Source: CAYQUO01 sp964420835 (GTDB lineage Bacteria > Chloroflexota > Anaerolineae > Anaerolineales > Anaerolineaceae). Taken from it: 64,000 nucleotides of DNA. Each line of letters opens with the position of its first letter. Position 1 is the stretch's first letter. Below the pieces are notes generated by a model. The model was not told the DNA's origin and searched no databases. It worked only from the letters and a program-made list of their open reading frames with translations. The DNA is taken from assembly GCA_964420835.1 (NCBI GenBank), contig CAYQUO010000002.1, forward strand, positions 1 through 64,000, written 5' to 3'. A program made the translations under genes and the position numbers. Of this stretch, positions 26,633-35,134 are shown piece after piece.

Positions 26633-26680
26633 CAACCAATGGCTTAAAAGGCCACTGCTCTGCCATTGAGCTACGCGCCC
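26609..26680 (-). tRNA. tRNA-Lys (TTT)
   Basis: On the minus strand a full cloverleaf forms: acceptor GGGCGCG with CGCGCTC, D-arm GCTC/GAGC, anticodon stem GTGGC/GCCAT with loop CTTTTAA (anticodon TTT), and T-arm GAGAG/CTCTC with TTCGATC. The discriminator is A and the CCA end is not encoded. The gene is 72 nt. Confidence 0.95.
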
Positions 26681-26692
26681 ATATTCGGGACG

Positions 26693-26722
26693 ATTTTATC
26701 ATGCACAACGGGGAGCCGTCAA
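26693..26722 (-). promoter_or_regulatory. Promoter of tRNA-Lys
   Basis: On the minus strand TTGACG (26722-26717) and TAAAAT (26698-26693) are 18 bp apart. The predicted start is about 5-6 bases before the mature tRNA 5' end. Confidence 0.7.
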
Positions 26723-26753
26723 CCAGGCAATTACGGACTGCTTCCGTTGGAGA

Positions 26754-29060
26754 TCAGCGCATCTTGGCGATCTCTTCCAACGCTTGCTGGTAAAGATCGA
26801 CGTTGGGGGGGTTAAGGGCGATGATGCGCTGCAAGGCCTGGCAGGCGCCTTCGTGGTCTCCGGAGGAGAAGCGCTTTTCCGCCAGGGCGTCCAGGATGTT
26901 GACCGCTGTTTCCTGCTGGCCATTGCGGTGGTACAGGCCGGCCAGTATTTCAGGCAACTCCAGGTTCTCAAGCTTTTCATCCGCCAGGGCCTGGACGAAC
27001 TGGATGGCGGTATGGCGCTGGCCGTTGTCCTCCAGAATGGCGGCGCAGCGGTTAACCTCCTGAATGGCGGCTTCGGACTGCCCTAGGCGAAAGTGCAGGT
27101 CGATGAGTTGACCACGGGAGGCTGTATCACCGGGTTCTAGGTCCAGGATGGCTTCGTAGTCCCGGATGGCTTGGCGCAGATCAAGCCGCTGGACATCGAT
27201 ATCCGCCAGCCGGCGCAGAACCTTTTGCTGCCACTCCGGGCTGGAGGGCAGCAGCCGGGCCAGGCGCAGGGCGTTATCGCAAGCCTGGCGGCTCATTTCC
27301 AGGTCGGCAAGCTGGTAATAAACATCCGACAGTTCGAGAGCCTCGCGGACGGCTTCATCGTATCGCGACTGCTCCTCCAGCGAACTGATCAGCCGGTTGC
27401 GGACGGTGGTGTCCATGGGTGCCACCTGGCTGATGCGGGAAAGCAGGCTGATGGCTTGGGCGGTTTCGCCGCGCAGGCTGTAGAGTTCGGAGATAAGAAG
27501 GAACTTGTCCAGTGCTTCGTGCAGGCGGCCCTGGGCGAGGAGGATATCGCCGATCTGTACCTGGATGGGCAGGTAGGCCGGGGCGGCAACAAGGGCGTCA
27601 TAGGCCTCTTCCATGGCCGTGCGCAGTTTATCCTGGTTGGCTAGGCTTTGGATGCTTTGCATGGTCTCAATGACCTGGCTGCCCCCACTTTCCAGCAGGG
27701 GGCCGGCAAGGGGAGCGGCAACGGTGGTACCGGCAGGGAGCAACTGGGTGCGGTAGGCAGCGATGGCTGATCGCCAGTCTGGACGGAAGAGGAGGTCTGA
27801 GACAACCTTGGAAATGTTCTGGTAATAATCGTCGTCCTTGCGGTCGGCAACCGATGCAATGACCGGATCGTACAGCTGGTCAAGGTCGGCGGCCTGTTCC
27901 ATGGGGATGGTTTCTATCTCGGCGCGGCGCAGAGCCTGGATGAAGGCAATGGCAGCTGCCTCGTGTTGGCTGAGCGAGGAGTGGATGCGGCCCATCAGCA
28001 GGTAAGAGGCCAGGATGAAATCGGGGCTGTGGGCTGATTTTTGCAGGTACTTAAGGGCCTTTTCGGGGTCCTTTTCAAAGAGCAGGTAACCCAGGTCGAA
28101 GTGCACGGCAGGATGATCCAAGCCCAGGTCCAGGGCATGCTCAAGGTCGGTGGCGGCGGCTGGCAGCCGCTTTTGGGACTGGGAATCGATTGCCTGGCGG
28201 AGGAAGAGCTGGCGACGGTTGCGGTTTGTGTTTTGTGGGTTTAGCGGCCCGGTGCCGCGGGCCAGGGCTGCCAGTTCCTGCCGCCGGGGAGTATCATTGT
28301 TGTTCGAGGCTGTTTCTTCAAAAAGAAGGCCAGCCAAAGCCTCAAGAGCCCGCTGTGAAGCGGCAGCAACAGGGTCCTGAATGCGCGGGGGCAGGTCTGG
28401 CAGTTTGCGGGTTTGGAAGCGCTGCTCGGGCAGGCTGTCCTCGCGCGGTTTGACCGGCAACGGCAGCTTTTCGTTGGAGCGCAGCATCTGCAGGGCTTGC
28501 TGGGCCTCCCGGGATTCGGGTGATATGCGGGCTGCCTGCTCGGCGGATTGAATGGCCTGTGCAAGATCACCTGCCTGTTGGTGGGCGCTGGCCAGGACCA
28601 GGTGCTCGGTTACCGCTTCCGCCTTGCGCCCAAGTTGCTCATAGACCTGGGCCAGGCGGCTGCGGGCGACCACCTGGTCGGGTTGCTGTATGGTAACGCG
28701 AACCCAGTTCTCGATGGCCTTCTCGGTGTCGTGGGCTTCCAAGTACATGTCAGCGGCCTGCAGGAAGAGTTCTACAGCCATTTGGGAACCGCCCTGCCTC
28801 TCGTAGATGACAGCCATTTTCTCCACGGGAGTCGGATCCTGTGGAGCGGCCTGGGACGCCCGTTCATAACTCTCCAGGGCCTCGCCAAATTCACGCAATT
28901 CGAAATAGGCCAGGCCGAGGCTGTTGAGGGCCATGGAATCGTTGGGTTTGATTTGCAATGCCTGCTGGTAGCTTTCAACGGCTTTCTTCCATTCGCGGTC
29001 CCAGGCGGCGGCGTGACCGGCGTTCATCGCCTTCTGATAAGGGTCGGGGGCTATGGTCAA
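26754..29060 (-). CDS. Large TPR-repeat protein
   Basis: The product is 768 aa, largely tandem tetratricopeptide repeats. Clear examples are KAVESYQQALQIKPNDSMA and EALESYERASQAAPQDPT near the N-terminus, and RQAIRDYEAILDLEPGD further on. A less ordered, charged stretch at about 200-260 separates two arrays. There is no signal peptide or membrane segment, so it is probably a cytoplasmic scaffold. The TTG start overlaps the polA stop (TTGA), implying coupled translation. Partners are unknown; polA and a receiver/Y1-like gene lie upstream in the same direction. Confidence 0.85.
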   Translation of the reverse strand: MTIAPDPYQKAMNAGHAAAWDREWKKAVESYQQALQIKPNDSMALNSLGLAYFELREFGEALESYERASQAAPQDPTPVEKMAVIYERQGGSQMAVELFLQAADMYLEAHDTEKAIENWVRVTIQQPDQVVARSRLAQVYEQLGRKAEAVTEHLVLASAHQQAGDLAQAIQSAEQAARISPESREAQQALQMLRSNEKLPLPVKPREDSLPEQRFQTRKLPDLPPRIQDPVAAASQRALEALAGLLFEETASNNNDTPRRQELAALARGTGPLNPQNTNRNRRQLFLRQAIDSQSQKRLPAAATDLEHALDLGLDHPAVHFDLGYLLFEKDPEKALKYLQKSAHSPDFILASYLLMGRIHSSLSQHEAAAIAFIQALRRAEIETIPMEQAADLDQLYDPVIASVADRKDDDYYQNISKVVSDLLFRPDWRSAIAAYRTQLLPAGTTVAAPLAGPLLESGGSQVIETMQSIQSLANQDKLRTAMEEAYDALVAAPAYLPIQVQIGDILLAQGRLHEALDKFLLISELYSLRGETAQAISLLSRISQVAPMDTTVRNRLISSLEEQSRYDEAVREALELSDVYYQLADLEMSRQACDNALRLARLLPSSPEWQQKVLRRLADIDVQRLDLRQAIRDYEAILDLEPGDTASRGQLIDLHFRLGQSEAAIQEVNRCAAILEDNGQRHTAIQFVQALADEKLENLELPEILAGLYHRNGQQETAVNILDALAEKRFSSGDHEGACQALQRIIALNPPNVDLYQQALEEIAKMR

Positions 29061-31855
29061 GGCTCCTTCTCCAATGATAACGGCCGCAACTCACCCCAGT
29101 TGGCGCCCCAGCGGGCATCGGTGAGCAGCGGGACTGAAAGCTCGATGGCCTGCTCCATGATCTGTTGGACAACCCGGGCGGCCACCTGCAACTCATCCTG
29201 CGGGCATTCGAAGAGCAGTTCGTCGTGCACCTGGAGAAGAAGACGGGTTTTCAGGCCGGCAGCCTGGAGGGCGCCGGGAATGCGGATCATGGCGACCTTG
29301 ATGATATCGGCGGCAGTTCCCTGGATGGGTGCGTTGATAGCCTCGCGCTCCTCGCGAGCGCGCAGGGCCGGGTTGGAATGAGTGACCAGGTTGGGGAAGT
29401 AACGCCGGCGGCCGAGAATGGTTTCCACATATCCCTGGCGGGCGGCCAGCAGTCGGACTTCATCCAGGTACTCTTTCACGCGCGGGAACTGCTGGAAGTA
29501 TGCCTTGACAAAGTTCTCAGCCTCGGCCAGGGTGAGGTCGGCGGAGCGGCTGAGCCCGTAGGGGCTCATTCCGTAGATCAGGCCGAAATTAATTGCCTTG
29601 GCGTGGCGGCGCTGGTCCTTGCTGACCGAATCCAGGTCCGTATTGAAGATGGCGGCAGCCGTGGCGACATGGATATCCCTTCCGCGCTGGAATGCATCGA
29701 TCATGGCCTGATCGCCAGACATGTGGGCGACAATGCGCAGTTCGACCTGTGAATAATCGACCGAGAGGAGGAGCATGCCAGGACCGGCGATAAAGCCGTT
29801 GCGTACCCGGTGGCCAAGCTCGGTGCGGGTGGGGATGTTCTGCAGGTTGGGATCCGAAGAAGCCAGGCGGCCAGTGACCGAACCGGTTTGGTTAAAGGAA
29901 GTATGCACCCGGTGCGTTTGTGGATTCACCGCCAAGGGCAGGGCATCCACGTAGGTGGAACGTAACTTGGAAAGTTCACGGTATTCGAGCATGAGGTCGA
30001 TCACTGGGTGCTGGCCGCGCATTTCCTCGAGGATGCCTGCGGAGGTGGAAAAGTGTCCGCTGGAGGTACGGGCGCGCGGATTGGGCGGTGAGAGACGGAG
30101 GGTCTCAAAAAGCGCCCTGGAGAGCTGCTGGGTGGAATTGAGGTTGAAGGCATAGCCCACAGCCTCCTGGATCCGGTCTTCAATACCGCCTATGCGCTCT
30201 GCAAGTTCGGCGGACATCTGCTTAAAGAAAGGGATGTCCAGTGCCACACCTGCCTGTTCCATGTCAGCAAGAATGGGAATGAGTGGTACTTCAACCTCCT
30301 GGAATACGCGGACGGCGTTCAATTGCTGCAGGCGGCCGGCCAGGATGGGCTGCAGCCGCAGGGTAATTTCGGCGTCGGCTGCGGCATAGCTTGCAGCATC
30401 GCTGATTGGCACCTCGGCCATGCTACGCTGGCCTTTGCCCCGTCCAATGAGGTCCTCGATGTGGCGCATGGAAACATTCAGGTAACGTGAGGCCATGTCC
30501 TTGAGGCCAAGGCTGCGCCCGGTTGGTTCTATAAGCCACTCTGCAAGCATGGTATCAAAGACAAGGGGTGAAAGCTCTAGGCCGGCTTGTTTGAGAACCA
30601 GGAGGTCGTACTTGAGGTTCTGCCCAACCTTGCCAAGAGCCGGGTCGGAAAACGGGGCGGAAAGGGCCTGGACAACCGCGCGCAGCGGAAGTTGCGGTTC
30701 ATCGGCGTGGTGGCCGACCGGGATATACCAGCCTTCTCCTTCCCTCACCGCAAGCGATATTCCGACCAGGCTGGAACGCAGGGGATCAGTGCCGGTTGTC
30801 TCGGTATCCACGGCCAACTGCGTGGCATTTCGAATGGCTTCCAGGAGGCTTTCCAGCTTTTCCGGTGAATCGACGACCACGGTTTCGGGGTGGTAGCCGT
30901 CCTCTGAACCGGCTTGCATGGGGGTGGCGGCTTCGAAGAGGCGCAATTGCACCCGGGGGCTTTCGGAAGAATCACCGGCCAGGTTATGCAGGCGGGGCAG
31001 CAGGGTGCGAAACTCCAGTTCCCGGAAGAGCTCCTCGAGGGCTTGGAAGTCGATGTGGTTGGTGCGGGCATCTTCGAGGTTGACCGGCAGGTTTAGGTCG
31101 GTGCGAATGGTGGCCAGGGTACGGCTGAGGAAGGCATTGTCCCGTCCGGCCGTGAGTTTCTCGCGCTGCTTCTGGGGCAGTTCATCCAGGTGGGCATAGA
31201 TGCCATCGATGGTCCGAAATTCCCTGAGCAGGGCGATGGCGGTCTTTTCGCCGATGCCTAATACGCCCGGTATATTATCCGATTTGTCGCCGACCAGGGC
31301 TTTATACTCGATGACCTGGTCTGGAGGAATGCCCAGGTATGCTTCCACATCTGCAGCATTGTAATCGTGGGCATCCGATAATTTTCCACCAGGCAGGTTG
31401 ACCAGTATCCGGCTTTCCACCAATTGGAGCAGGTCGCGATCGCCAGTGATGATCTTGACGCCAAAGCCGCGGTCAACTGCCTGGCGGGCAACGCTGCCAA
31501 GGACGTCATCGGCTTCAAAGCCTTCGGCTTCCAGGCGGGGGAAGCCAAATGCATCCACGACCTGACGGATGCGCTCCATCTGCGGGCGCAGGTCGTCAGG
31601 CATTTTTGCCCGGGTGGCCTTGTACTGTGGGTAGAGGTCATCGCGGAAAGTCTTGCCGGTGTCGAATGCCACCGCCAAGAACTCTGGCTTCTCCTGTTCC
31701 AGAAGCCGGAGGAGGACACTGGTGAAGCCAAAGATGCCGGCCGTTGGCTCGCCGCTGGCTGTTTGCAGGCGTTCGCCACGACCGCCGGCGGTGAGGGCAA
31801 AGAAGGTACGGTATGCCAGGGCGTGTCCGTCGATCAGGTAGAGTACCGATGGCAT
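29057..31855 (-). CDS. polA: DNA polymerase I
   Basis: The product is 932 aa with all three domains. Residues 1-~300 are the 5' nuclease (YLIDGHALAYRTFFAL, EADDVLGSVARQA, ITGDRDLLQLV). A 3'-5' exonuclease at about 335-510 keeps the DTET acidic pair (LAVDTETTGTDPL). The polymerase domain at about 530-932 has LLSVDYSQVELRIVAHMSGD, the O-helix RRHAKAINFGLIYG and VHDELLFE. Proofreading therefore appears intact, unlike Taq-type enzymes. It fills gaps in excision repair and Okazaki-fragment processing. The downstream TPR gene overlaps its end by 4 bases, and the gene upstream ends 22 bases before its ATG. Confidence 0.97.
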   Translation of the reverse strand: MPSVLYLIDGHALAYRTFFALTAGGRGERLQTASGEPTAGIFGFTSVLLRLLEQEKPEFLAVAFDTGKTFRDDLYPQYKATRAKMPDDLRPQMERIRQVVDAFGFPRLEAEGFEADDVLGSVARQAVDRGFGVKIITGDRDLLQLVESRILVNLPGGKLSDAHDYNAADVEAYLGIPPDQVIEYKALVGDKSDNIPGVLGIGEKTAIALLREFRTIDGIYAHLDELPQKQREKLTAGRDNAFLSRTLATIRTDLNLPVNLEDARTNHIDFQALEELFRELEFRTLLPRLHNLAGDSSESPRVQLRLFEAATPMQAGSEDGYHPETVVVDSPEKLESLLEAIRNATQLAVDTETTGTDPLRSSLVGISLAVREGEGWYIPVGHHADEPQLPLRAVVQALSAPFSDPALGKVGQNLKYDLLVLKQAGLELSPLVFDTMLAEWLIEPTGRSLGLKDMASRYLNVSMRHIEDLIGRGKGQRSMAEVPISDAASYAAADAEITLRLQPILAGRLQQLNAVRVFQEVEVPLIPILADMEQAGVALDIPFFKQMSAELAERIGGIEDRIQEAVGYAFNLNSTQQLSRALFETLRLSPPNPRARTSSGHFSTSAGILEEMRGQHPVIDLMLEYRELSKLRSTYVDALPLAVNPQTHRVHTSFNQTGSVTGRLASSDPNLQNIPTRTELGHRVRNGFIAGPGMLLLSVDYSQVELRIVAHMSGDQAMIDAFQRGRDIHVATAAAIFNTDLDSVSKDQRRHAKAINFGLIYGMSPYGLSRSADLTLAEAENFVKAYFQQFPRVKEYLDEVRLLAARQGYVETILGRRRYFPNLVTHSNPALRAREEREAINAPIQGTAADIIKVAMIRIPGALQAAGLKTRLLLQVHDELLFECPQDELQVAARVVQQIMEQAIELSVPLLTDARWGANWGELRPLSLEKEP

Positions 31856-31877
31856 TGCATCTCAATTCTGCTGGTGG

Positions 31878-33455
31878 TCAGGGTTGAAATCCCTGGCGTC
31901 GGCGGGTCTTCTCAATAAACTCCTTGACCATACGCCCGGTGGGTGACTGGGTGCCGCTGATGATGAGGTGCCCGGGGGCCCAAAAATCGCCGGTGGTGTT
32001 CTGCTTTGCCAAGTCAGGGAAACCGGCAAACACTTGTTGAGAAGTAAGCTCTCGCAGGACACGCAACAGGCTGCCAGGGGTGATCACGGGGGCAACCTGG
32101 ACTGTGATTTGCAGGTACTCCTCGTTGACGTTGACTTTACAGGATTTCCAGCCAAAGGCAAGGCACATTTCGGGCAGCCATTCCCTCAGGCCGGCAGCCA
32201 GATCCCCCGACAGGTGATGCTCCGGAAGTTGGGGAAGAAGCAGGCAGGTATAGTAGAGGCCGGGGGTTTCCTCAACTGACCCATCCTGCAGATTGACCCT
32301 GCGGGGGAGGATGTCTGCTGAGGCGCCGGAGGCTGATGCGGTTTCAGTTAAAGGGAGCACGCCAGCCAGGATGGATGAGGGAGCGGGCTGTACACTATCC
32401 GTTGGTGGTGTTGGTATGAGTGCATCCAGGTCTGGCGGGGTCTCTATGAACACAGCCTGCACTGGTGCAGGATGCATGCCCACAGCGGGGTCTTCAGTGG
32501 TGATGGCGGCAACCGGCGGGGAAGCTGCGATTACAACAGGCTCAACGGAGGGTGCAAGGCTGGCTGGAACCAATGAAGTGGTGTCGTTTGAGGTTATTTT
32601 TACTGGTTGTGCATGTGGCGGTGCCATTGCCTGGCGCTGGGAATCGCCCTCGCGACGTGCAGCTCGGGCAGCCACTTCTTCCGGAGTCAGCAGGTTCTTC
32701 AAAGAGCGCGAAAAGCGAACAGTCTCCTGGCGTGAACGGGTTAAAGGGGTTACATTGTTGAAGACCATGCCCAAGGCCAGCAGGTCATCCAGGGCAGTTA
32801 CATAGACCAGGCTTTCACCAGCCCCGGAGCCGGGATGGATGAAACGGGCCAGGTCGCCTTTTTCGCTGTTATCCCAGTAGCGGCTGACCAGGCTGGTGAT
32901 CTCCTGCAGGTCCTCCGGGGGCAGGAACCCGGCGGAAGCCAGGATGGAATCCGGCTTGCAGACGAAGACGGCATTGGCAGAAGAGGAGGGCAGCAGTTCC
33001 GAAAGCTTGCTGGAAGCGGCGTTCTGATCCTGCAGCCAGGCGGGCAACTTAAGGCTTTCTGCAGCCTGCCGGGGACTCTCCGTAATTGTGGCGTAATGCC
33101 GGGAGAGGAGCTGTTCGACGACTTTTAGCATCGTTGGAAGGTAGACCGGACGGTTAAGGTAGGCTGCCGGGCGCAACCCTGCAAGGGATGGGTGATGGGG
33201 GTCGTTATCCGGTGGAATGAGAATAAGGATGATTGCAGGCTGATGCTCCTGCAGGTTCCTTGCCAGTTCTTCAATCCGACAATCCTGCAGTGAGCAGTCG
33301 ATGATGACCATCTCATAGGTGCTATGCCCGAAACGGGCAAGGGCATCGGCGCAGGAAGGGGAGACATGCACTTCGTGACGGTCAGAGCCCTCCAGGCTGA
33401 AGCGTAACAGCTCACCGAAGGCAGAATCCGGAGTAGCAACAAGGATGGTGGACAT
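31878..33455 (-). CDS. Receiver-like / roadblock-like protein with inactive Y1 (IS200-type) transposase-like domain
   Basis: The product is 525 aa. Residues 1-~115 look like a CheY-type receiver with Asp53 in VIIDCSL, but the usual KP motif reads NRP at 101-103, so signalling is probably degenerate. Residues ~160-255 have a roadblock/LC7-like pattern (AVFVCKPDSILASAG, LLALGMVFNNVTPLTRSR). A Pro/Ala-rich linker follows to ~390. Residues ~400-521 resemble the Y1 transposase of IS200/RAYT elements (LLRVLRELTSQQVFAGFPDL, then GDFWAPGHLI). The HUH pair is replaced by Y447-L-Q449 and the catalytic Tyr position by Phe513, so it cannot transpose. It precedes polA by 22 bases and is probably co-transcribed. 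A DNA- or RNA-binding role is inferred. Confidence 0.65.
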   Translation of the reverse strand: MSTILVATPDSAFGELLRFSLEGSDRHEVHVSPSCADALARFGHSTYEMVIIDCSLQDCRIEELARNLQEHQPAIILILIPPDNDPHHPSLAGLRPAAYLNRPVYLPTMLKVVEQLLSRHYATITESPRQAAESLKLPAWLQDQNAASSKLSELLPSSSANAVFVCKPDSILASAGFLPPEDLQEITSLVSRYWDNSEKGDLARFIHPGSGAGESLVYVTALDDLLALGMVFNNVTPLTRSRQETVRFSRSLKNLLTPEEVAARAARREGDSQRQAMAPPHAQPVKITSNDTTSLVPASLAPSVEPVVIAASPPVAAITTEDPAVGMHPAPVQAVFIETPPDLDALIPTPPTDSVQPAPSSILAGVLPLTETASASGASADILPRRVNLQDGSVEETPGLYYTCLLLPQLPEHHLSGDLAAGLREWLPEMCLAFGWKSCKVNVNEEYLQITVQVAPVITPGSLLRVLRELTSQQVFAGFPDLAKQNTTGDFWAPGHLIISGTQSPTGRMVKEFIEKTRRRQGFQP

Positions 33456-33523
33456 TGCCTTAAAAGTGTATCACGCCAAACCCTTGCAGGCAAGCACCTG
33501 TTGGGTGAACCAAGGCGCGTGGC

Positions 33524-33552
33524 TTGACGAATGCGAATAATTAAGTTATATT
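33524..33552 (+). promoter_or_regulatory. Promoter of the tRNA-Gly/tRNA-Cys unit
   Basis: TTGACG (33524-33529) and TATATT (33547-33552) are 17 bp apart. The predicted start is about 12 bases before the mature tRNA-Gly. Confidence 0.75.
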
Positions 33553-33571
33553 CTAAATCATAGAAGAATAG

Positions 33572-33644
33572 GCGGGCATAGTTCAGTTGGTAGAACACCT
33601 CCTTGCCAAGGAGAAGGTCACGAGTTCGAGTCTCGTTGCCCGCT
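33572..33644 (+). tRNA. tRNA-Gly (GCC)
   Basis: Acceptor GCGGGCA pairs with TGCCCGC. The anticodon stem CTCCT/AGGAG carries loop TGCCA with anticodon GCC, and the T-arm is ACGAG/CTCGT with TTCGAGT. The discriminator is T and CCA is not encoded. The gene is 73 nt. Confidence 0.95.
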
Positions 33645-33653
33645 CAGTACCCG

Positions 33654-33679
33654 GTACAAGCAACCCCTGTTGCTTGTAC
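33654..33679. other. 11-bp perfect hairpin between the two tRNAs
   Basis: GTACAAGCAAC (33654-33664) and GTTGCTTGTAC (33669-33679) pair perfectly around a 4-nt loop. It may be a processing signal or a leaky terminator. The following TATATA (33681-33686) is too close to tRNA-Cys to be its -10. Confidence 0.6.
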
Positions 33680-33689
33680 TTATATATAA

Positions 33690-33760
33690 GGCGACGTGGC
33701 CAAGTGGGAAGGCAAGGGTCTGCAAAACCCTGATCACGGGTTCAAATCCCGTCGTCGCCT
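33690..33760 (+). tRNA. tRNA-Cys (GCA)
   Basis: Acceptor GGCGACG pairs with CGTCGCC. The anticodon stem GGGT/ACCC region carries CTGCAAA with anticodon GCA, and the T-arm is ACGGG/CCCGT with TTCAAAT. The discriminator is T and CCA is not encoded. The gene is 71 nt. Its 3' end is repeated twice downstream. Confidence 0.95.
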
Positions 33761-33768
33761 CCTGTAAA

Positions 33769-33800
33769 GGGCATCCGTATTAGCGGGTGTCTTTTATTTT
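33769..33800 (+). terminator. Terminator after tRNA-Cys (unit A)
   Basis: GGCATCCG pairs with CGGGTGTC (8 bp with two G-T pairs), followed by TTTTATTTT. Confidence 0.7.
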
Positions 33801-33861
33801 GCAGATCACGGGTTTACCATCGAGGTATCCAAGACAAATCCCGTCGTCGCCTCCTGTAAGA

Positions 33862-33887
33862 GACATCCGGATAAGGGATGTCTTTTA
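33862..33887 (+). terminator. Terminator in the second tRNA-Cys fragment unit (unit B)
   Basis: GACATCC pairs with GGATGTC (7 bp) and is followed by TTTTAGTT. It duplicates the position of the unit A terminator relative to the tRNA end. Confidence 0.7.
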
Positions 33888-34060
33888 GTTAGATCACCGG
33901 TTTACCATCGAGGTATTGAAGACAAATCCCGTCGTCGCCTCCTTATTCGGGAAACCAAAAAAAGGGGCATCCTGTCCTGGAAAATTTAAGATCTATTAAT
34001 AGTATGTGTGCCAGGGATCTGAAAAACCCTGGTCAGTTTGGAGGCTTAATGGGTGATCCA

Positions 34061-35065
34061 TCAGGTTAGATCTTTTAGTAGTGAATATTGGTACAAACCA
34101 TCTACAAAGGAACGGCTGACTGATCCTTGATATCGTAGGTATTCCAGGTGGGCCAGCGTTTCAGTGAGCGCCCAACGGCGGTGGATCAGCGGTAACCGGA
34201 CAAACGCCCCCTCCCGGCCAAACCAACGGATCCTGCCGGCCACCTGGCAGGCATTCAATGGGCCCCCCTTAAGAGAAGCCATCACCTCGTCGGAACGTTG
34301 TTGATGGTGGAGGCGGATACGACCGAGATGCTCATGGATGTCTGACATGGGTTCACCATGGCCTGGGAGTGCCAGGCACACCTCAAGGCCGGCGATTCGG
34401 TCCAGGGACTGCAGGTAATCCTGCAGCGGGTTGCTTCCGGTGTCATCCTGAAGGCTGATGTTGGGGGTGATGCCTGCCAGGATATGATCGCCGCAGAACA
34501 GGAGGTGGTTCAGCCGGTCGTACAGGCAGATGTGGCCGGGTGAATGGCCCGGGGTGAGAAGGACCTGCAGGTCAAAGCCTCCGACCGATACATGTTCGCC
34601 ATCTTCGATCAGTCGTGTGGTCATGGGCGCCGGAAGGAGCCCCAACTCTTTGAGCGTTTGCAGGGTAAACAACTGGTCAGGCTCCACAGGCATGCCATTG
34701 CTGCGAAACCAGCCGGCCAGGCTGGCGGCGGTTTCCCTGCAGTGGTTGCTGCGTCGGCTAAGGATGTTCTGTTCCGCCGGGTGGAGCATCAGCCGGGCGG
34801 AGGTGGCAGCAGATAGCCTGCCCACGAGGCCGTAATGGTCGGGATGCACGTGGGTGATGATAATGTAGGCCACCTCTGTCAGGGAAACCCCGCACTCCTG
34901 GATGCCTGACTGCAGGGACTTCCAGGCTGTATCGTCATTCCAGCCGGTATCCACCAGCAAGCAGCCCTTTTCTGTTCGCAACAGGTAGGCGTTCAGGAAG
35001 CCAAGGGCTTTGTTGGGCATTGGCACCTGGATACGGAAGATGCCGGGAAAGATTTCTATTGGCAA
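34061..35065 (-). CDS. Metallo-beta-lactamase-fold hydrolase
   Basis: The product is 334 aa. The metal-binding HxHxDH is seen in IITHVHPDHYGLVGRL near residue 76. The next ligands are the His in LTPGHSPGHICLYD, the Asp in LLFCGDHIL and a later GHGEPMSDI. This arrangement suits broad MBL hydrolases such as glyoxalase II-like enzymes. A C-terminal helical region (about 225-330) resembles the winged-helix extension of LACTB2-like members. TTG at 35065 has GGAGG 5 nt upstream; a GTG at 35071 is the alternative. It is divergent from the sortase gene. The substrate is unknown. Confidence 0.85.
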   Translation of the reverse strand: MPIEIFPGIFRIQVPMPNKALGFLNAYLLRTEKGCLLVDTGWNDDTAWKSLQSGIQECGVSLTEVAYIIITHVHPDHYGLVGRLSAATSARLMLHPAEQNILSRRSNHCRETAASLAGWFRSNGMPVEPDQLFTLQTLKELGLLPAPMTTRLIEDGEHVSVGGFDLQVLLTPGHSPGHICLYDRLNHLLFCGDHILAGITPNISLQDDTGSNPLQDYLQSLDRIAGLEVCLALPGHGEPMSDIHEHLGRIRLHHQQRSDEVMASLKGGPLNACQVAGRIRWFGREGAFVRLPLIHRRWALTETLAHLEYLRYQGSVSRSFVDGLYQYSLLKDLT

Positions 35066-35134
35066 AGTCACCTCCAGCGGTCCGCCCGGTTCGTTCAGCG
35101 GGGGTGTTGAATCTTATCACAATAGCAATAGGTG

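Larger units (their letters stand above)
33732..33947 (+). repeat. Three tandem copies of the tRNA-Cys 3' end
   Basis: Copy A (from 33732) is the tRNA's own T-arm and acceptor 3' strand. Copies B (from 33804) and C (from 33892) share with it GATCAC/GATCACC-GGT at the start and the 20 bases AAATCCCGTCGTCGCCTCCT at the end. In B and C about 21 bases, including the inverted repeat TACC-atcga-GGTA, are inserted in the T-loop position. The spacing A-B is 72 and B-C is 88 bases. Copies A and B each end in a Rho-independent terminator. Confidence 0.85.
33456..34060. other. tRNA cluster and tRNA-Cys fragment array; no protein gene
   Basis: The region holds tRNA-Gly, tRNA-Cys, two extra tRNA-Cys 3' ends, two or more terminators and, at 34011-34032, a hairpin resembling the tRNA-Cys anticodon arm. 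No open frame is credible. Confidence 0.8.

Noticed and set aside
33732..33947. CRISPR array
   Set aside because: Only three copies, of unequal spacing, clearly derived from the tRNA-Cys 3' end with terminators between them; no cas genes.
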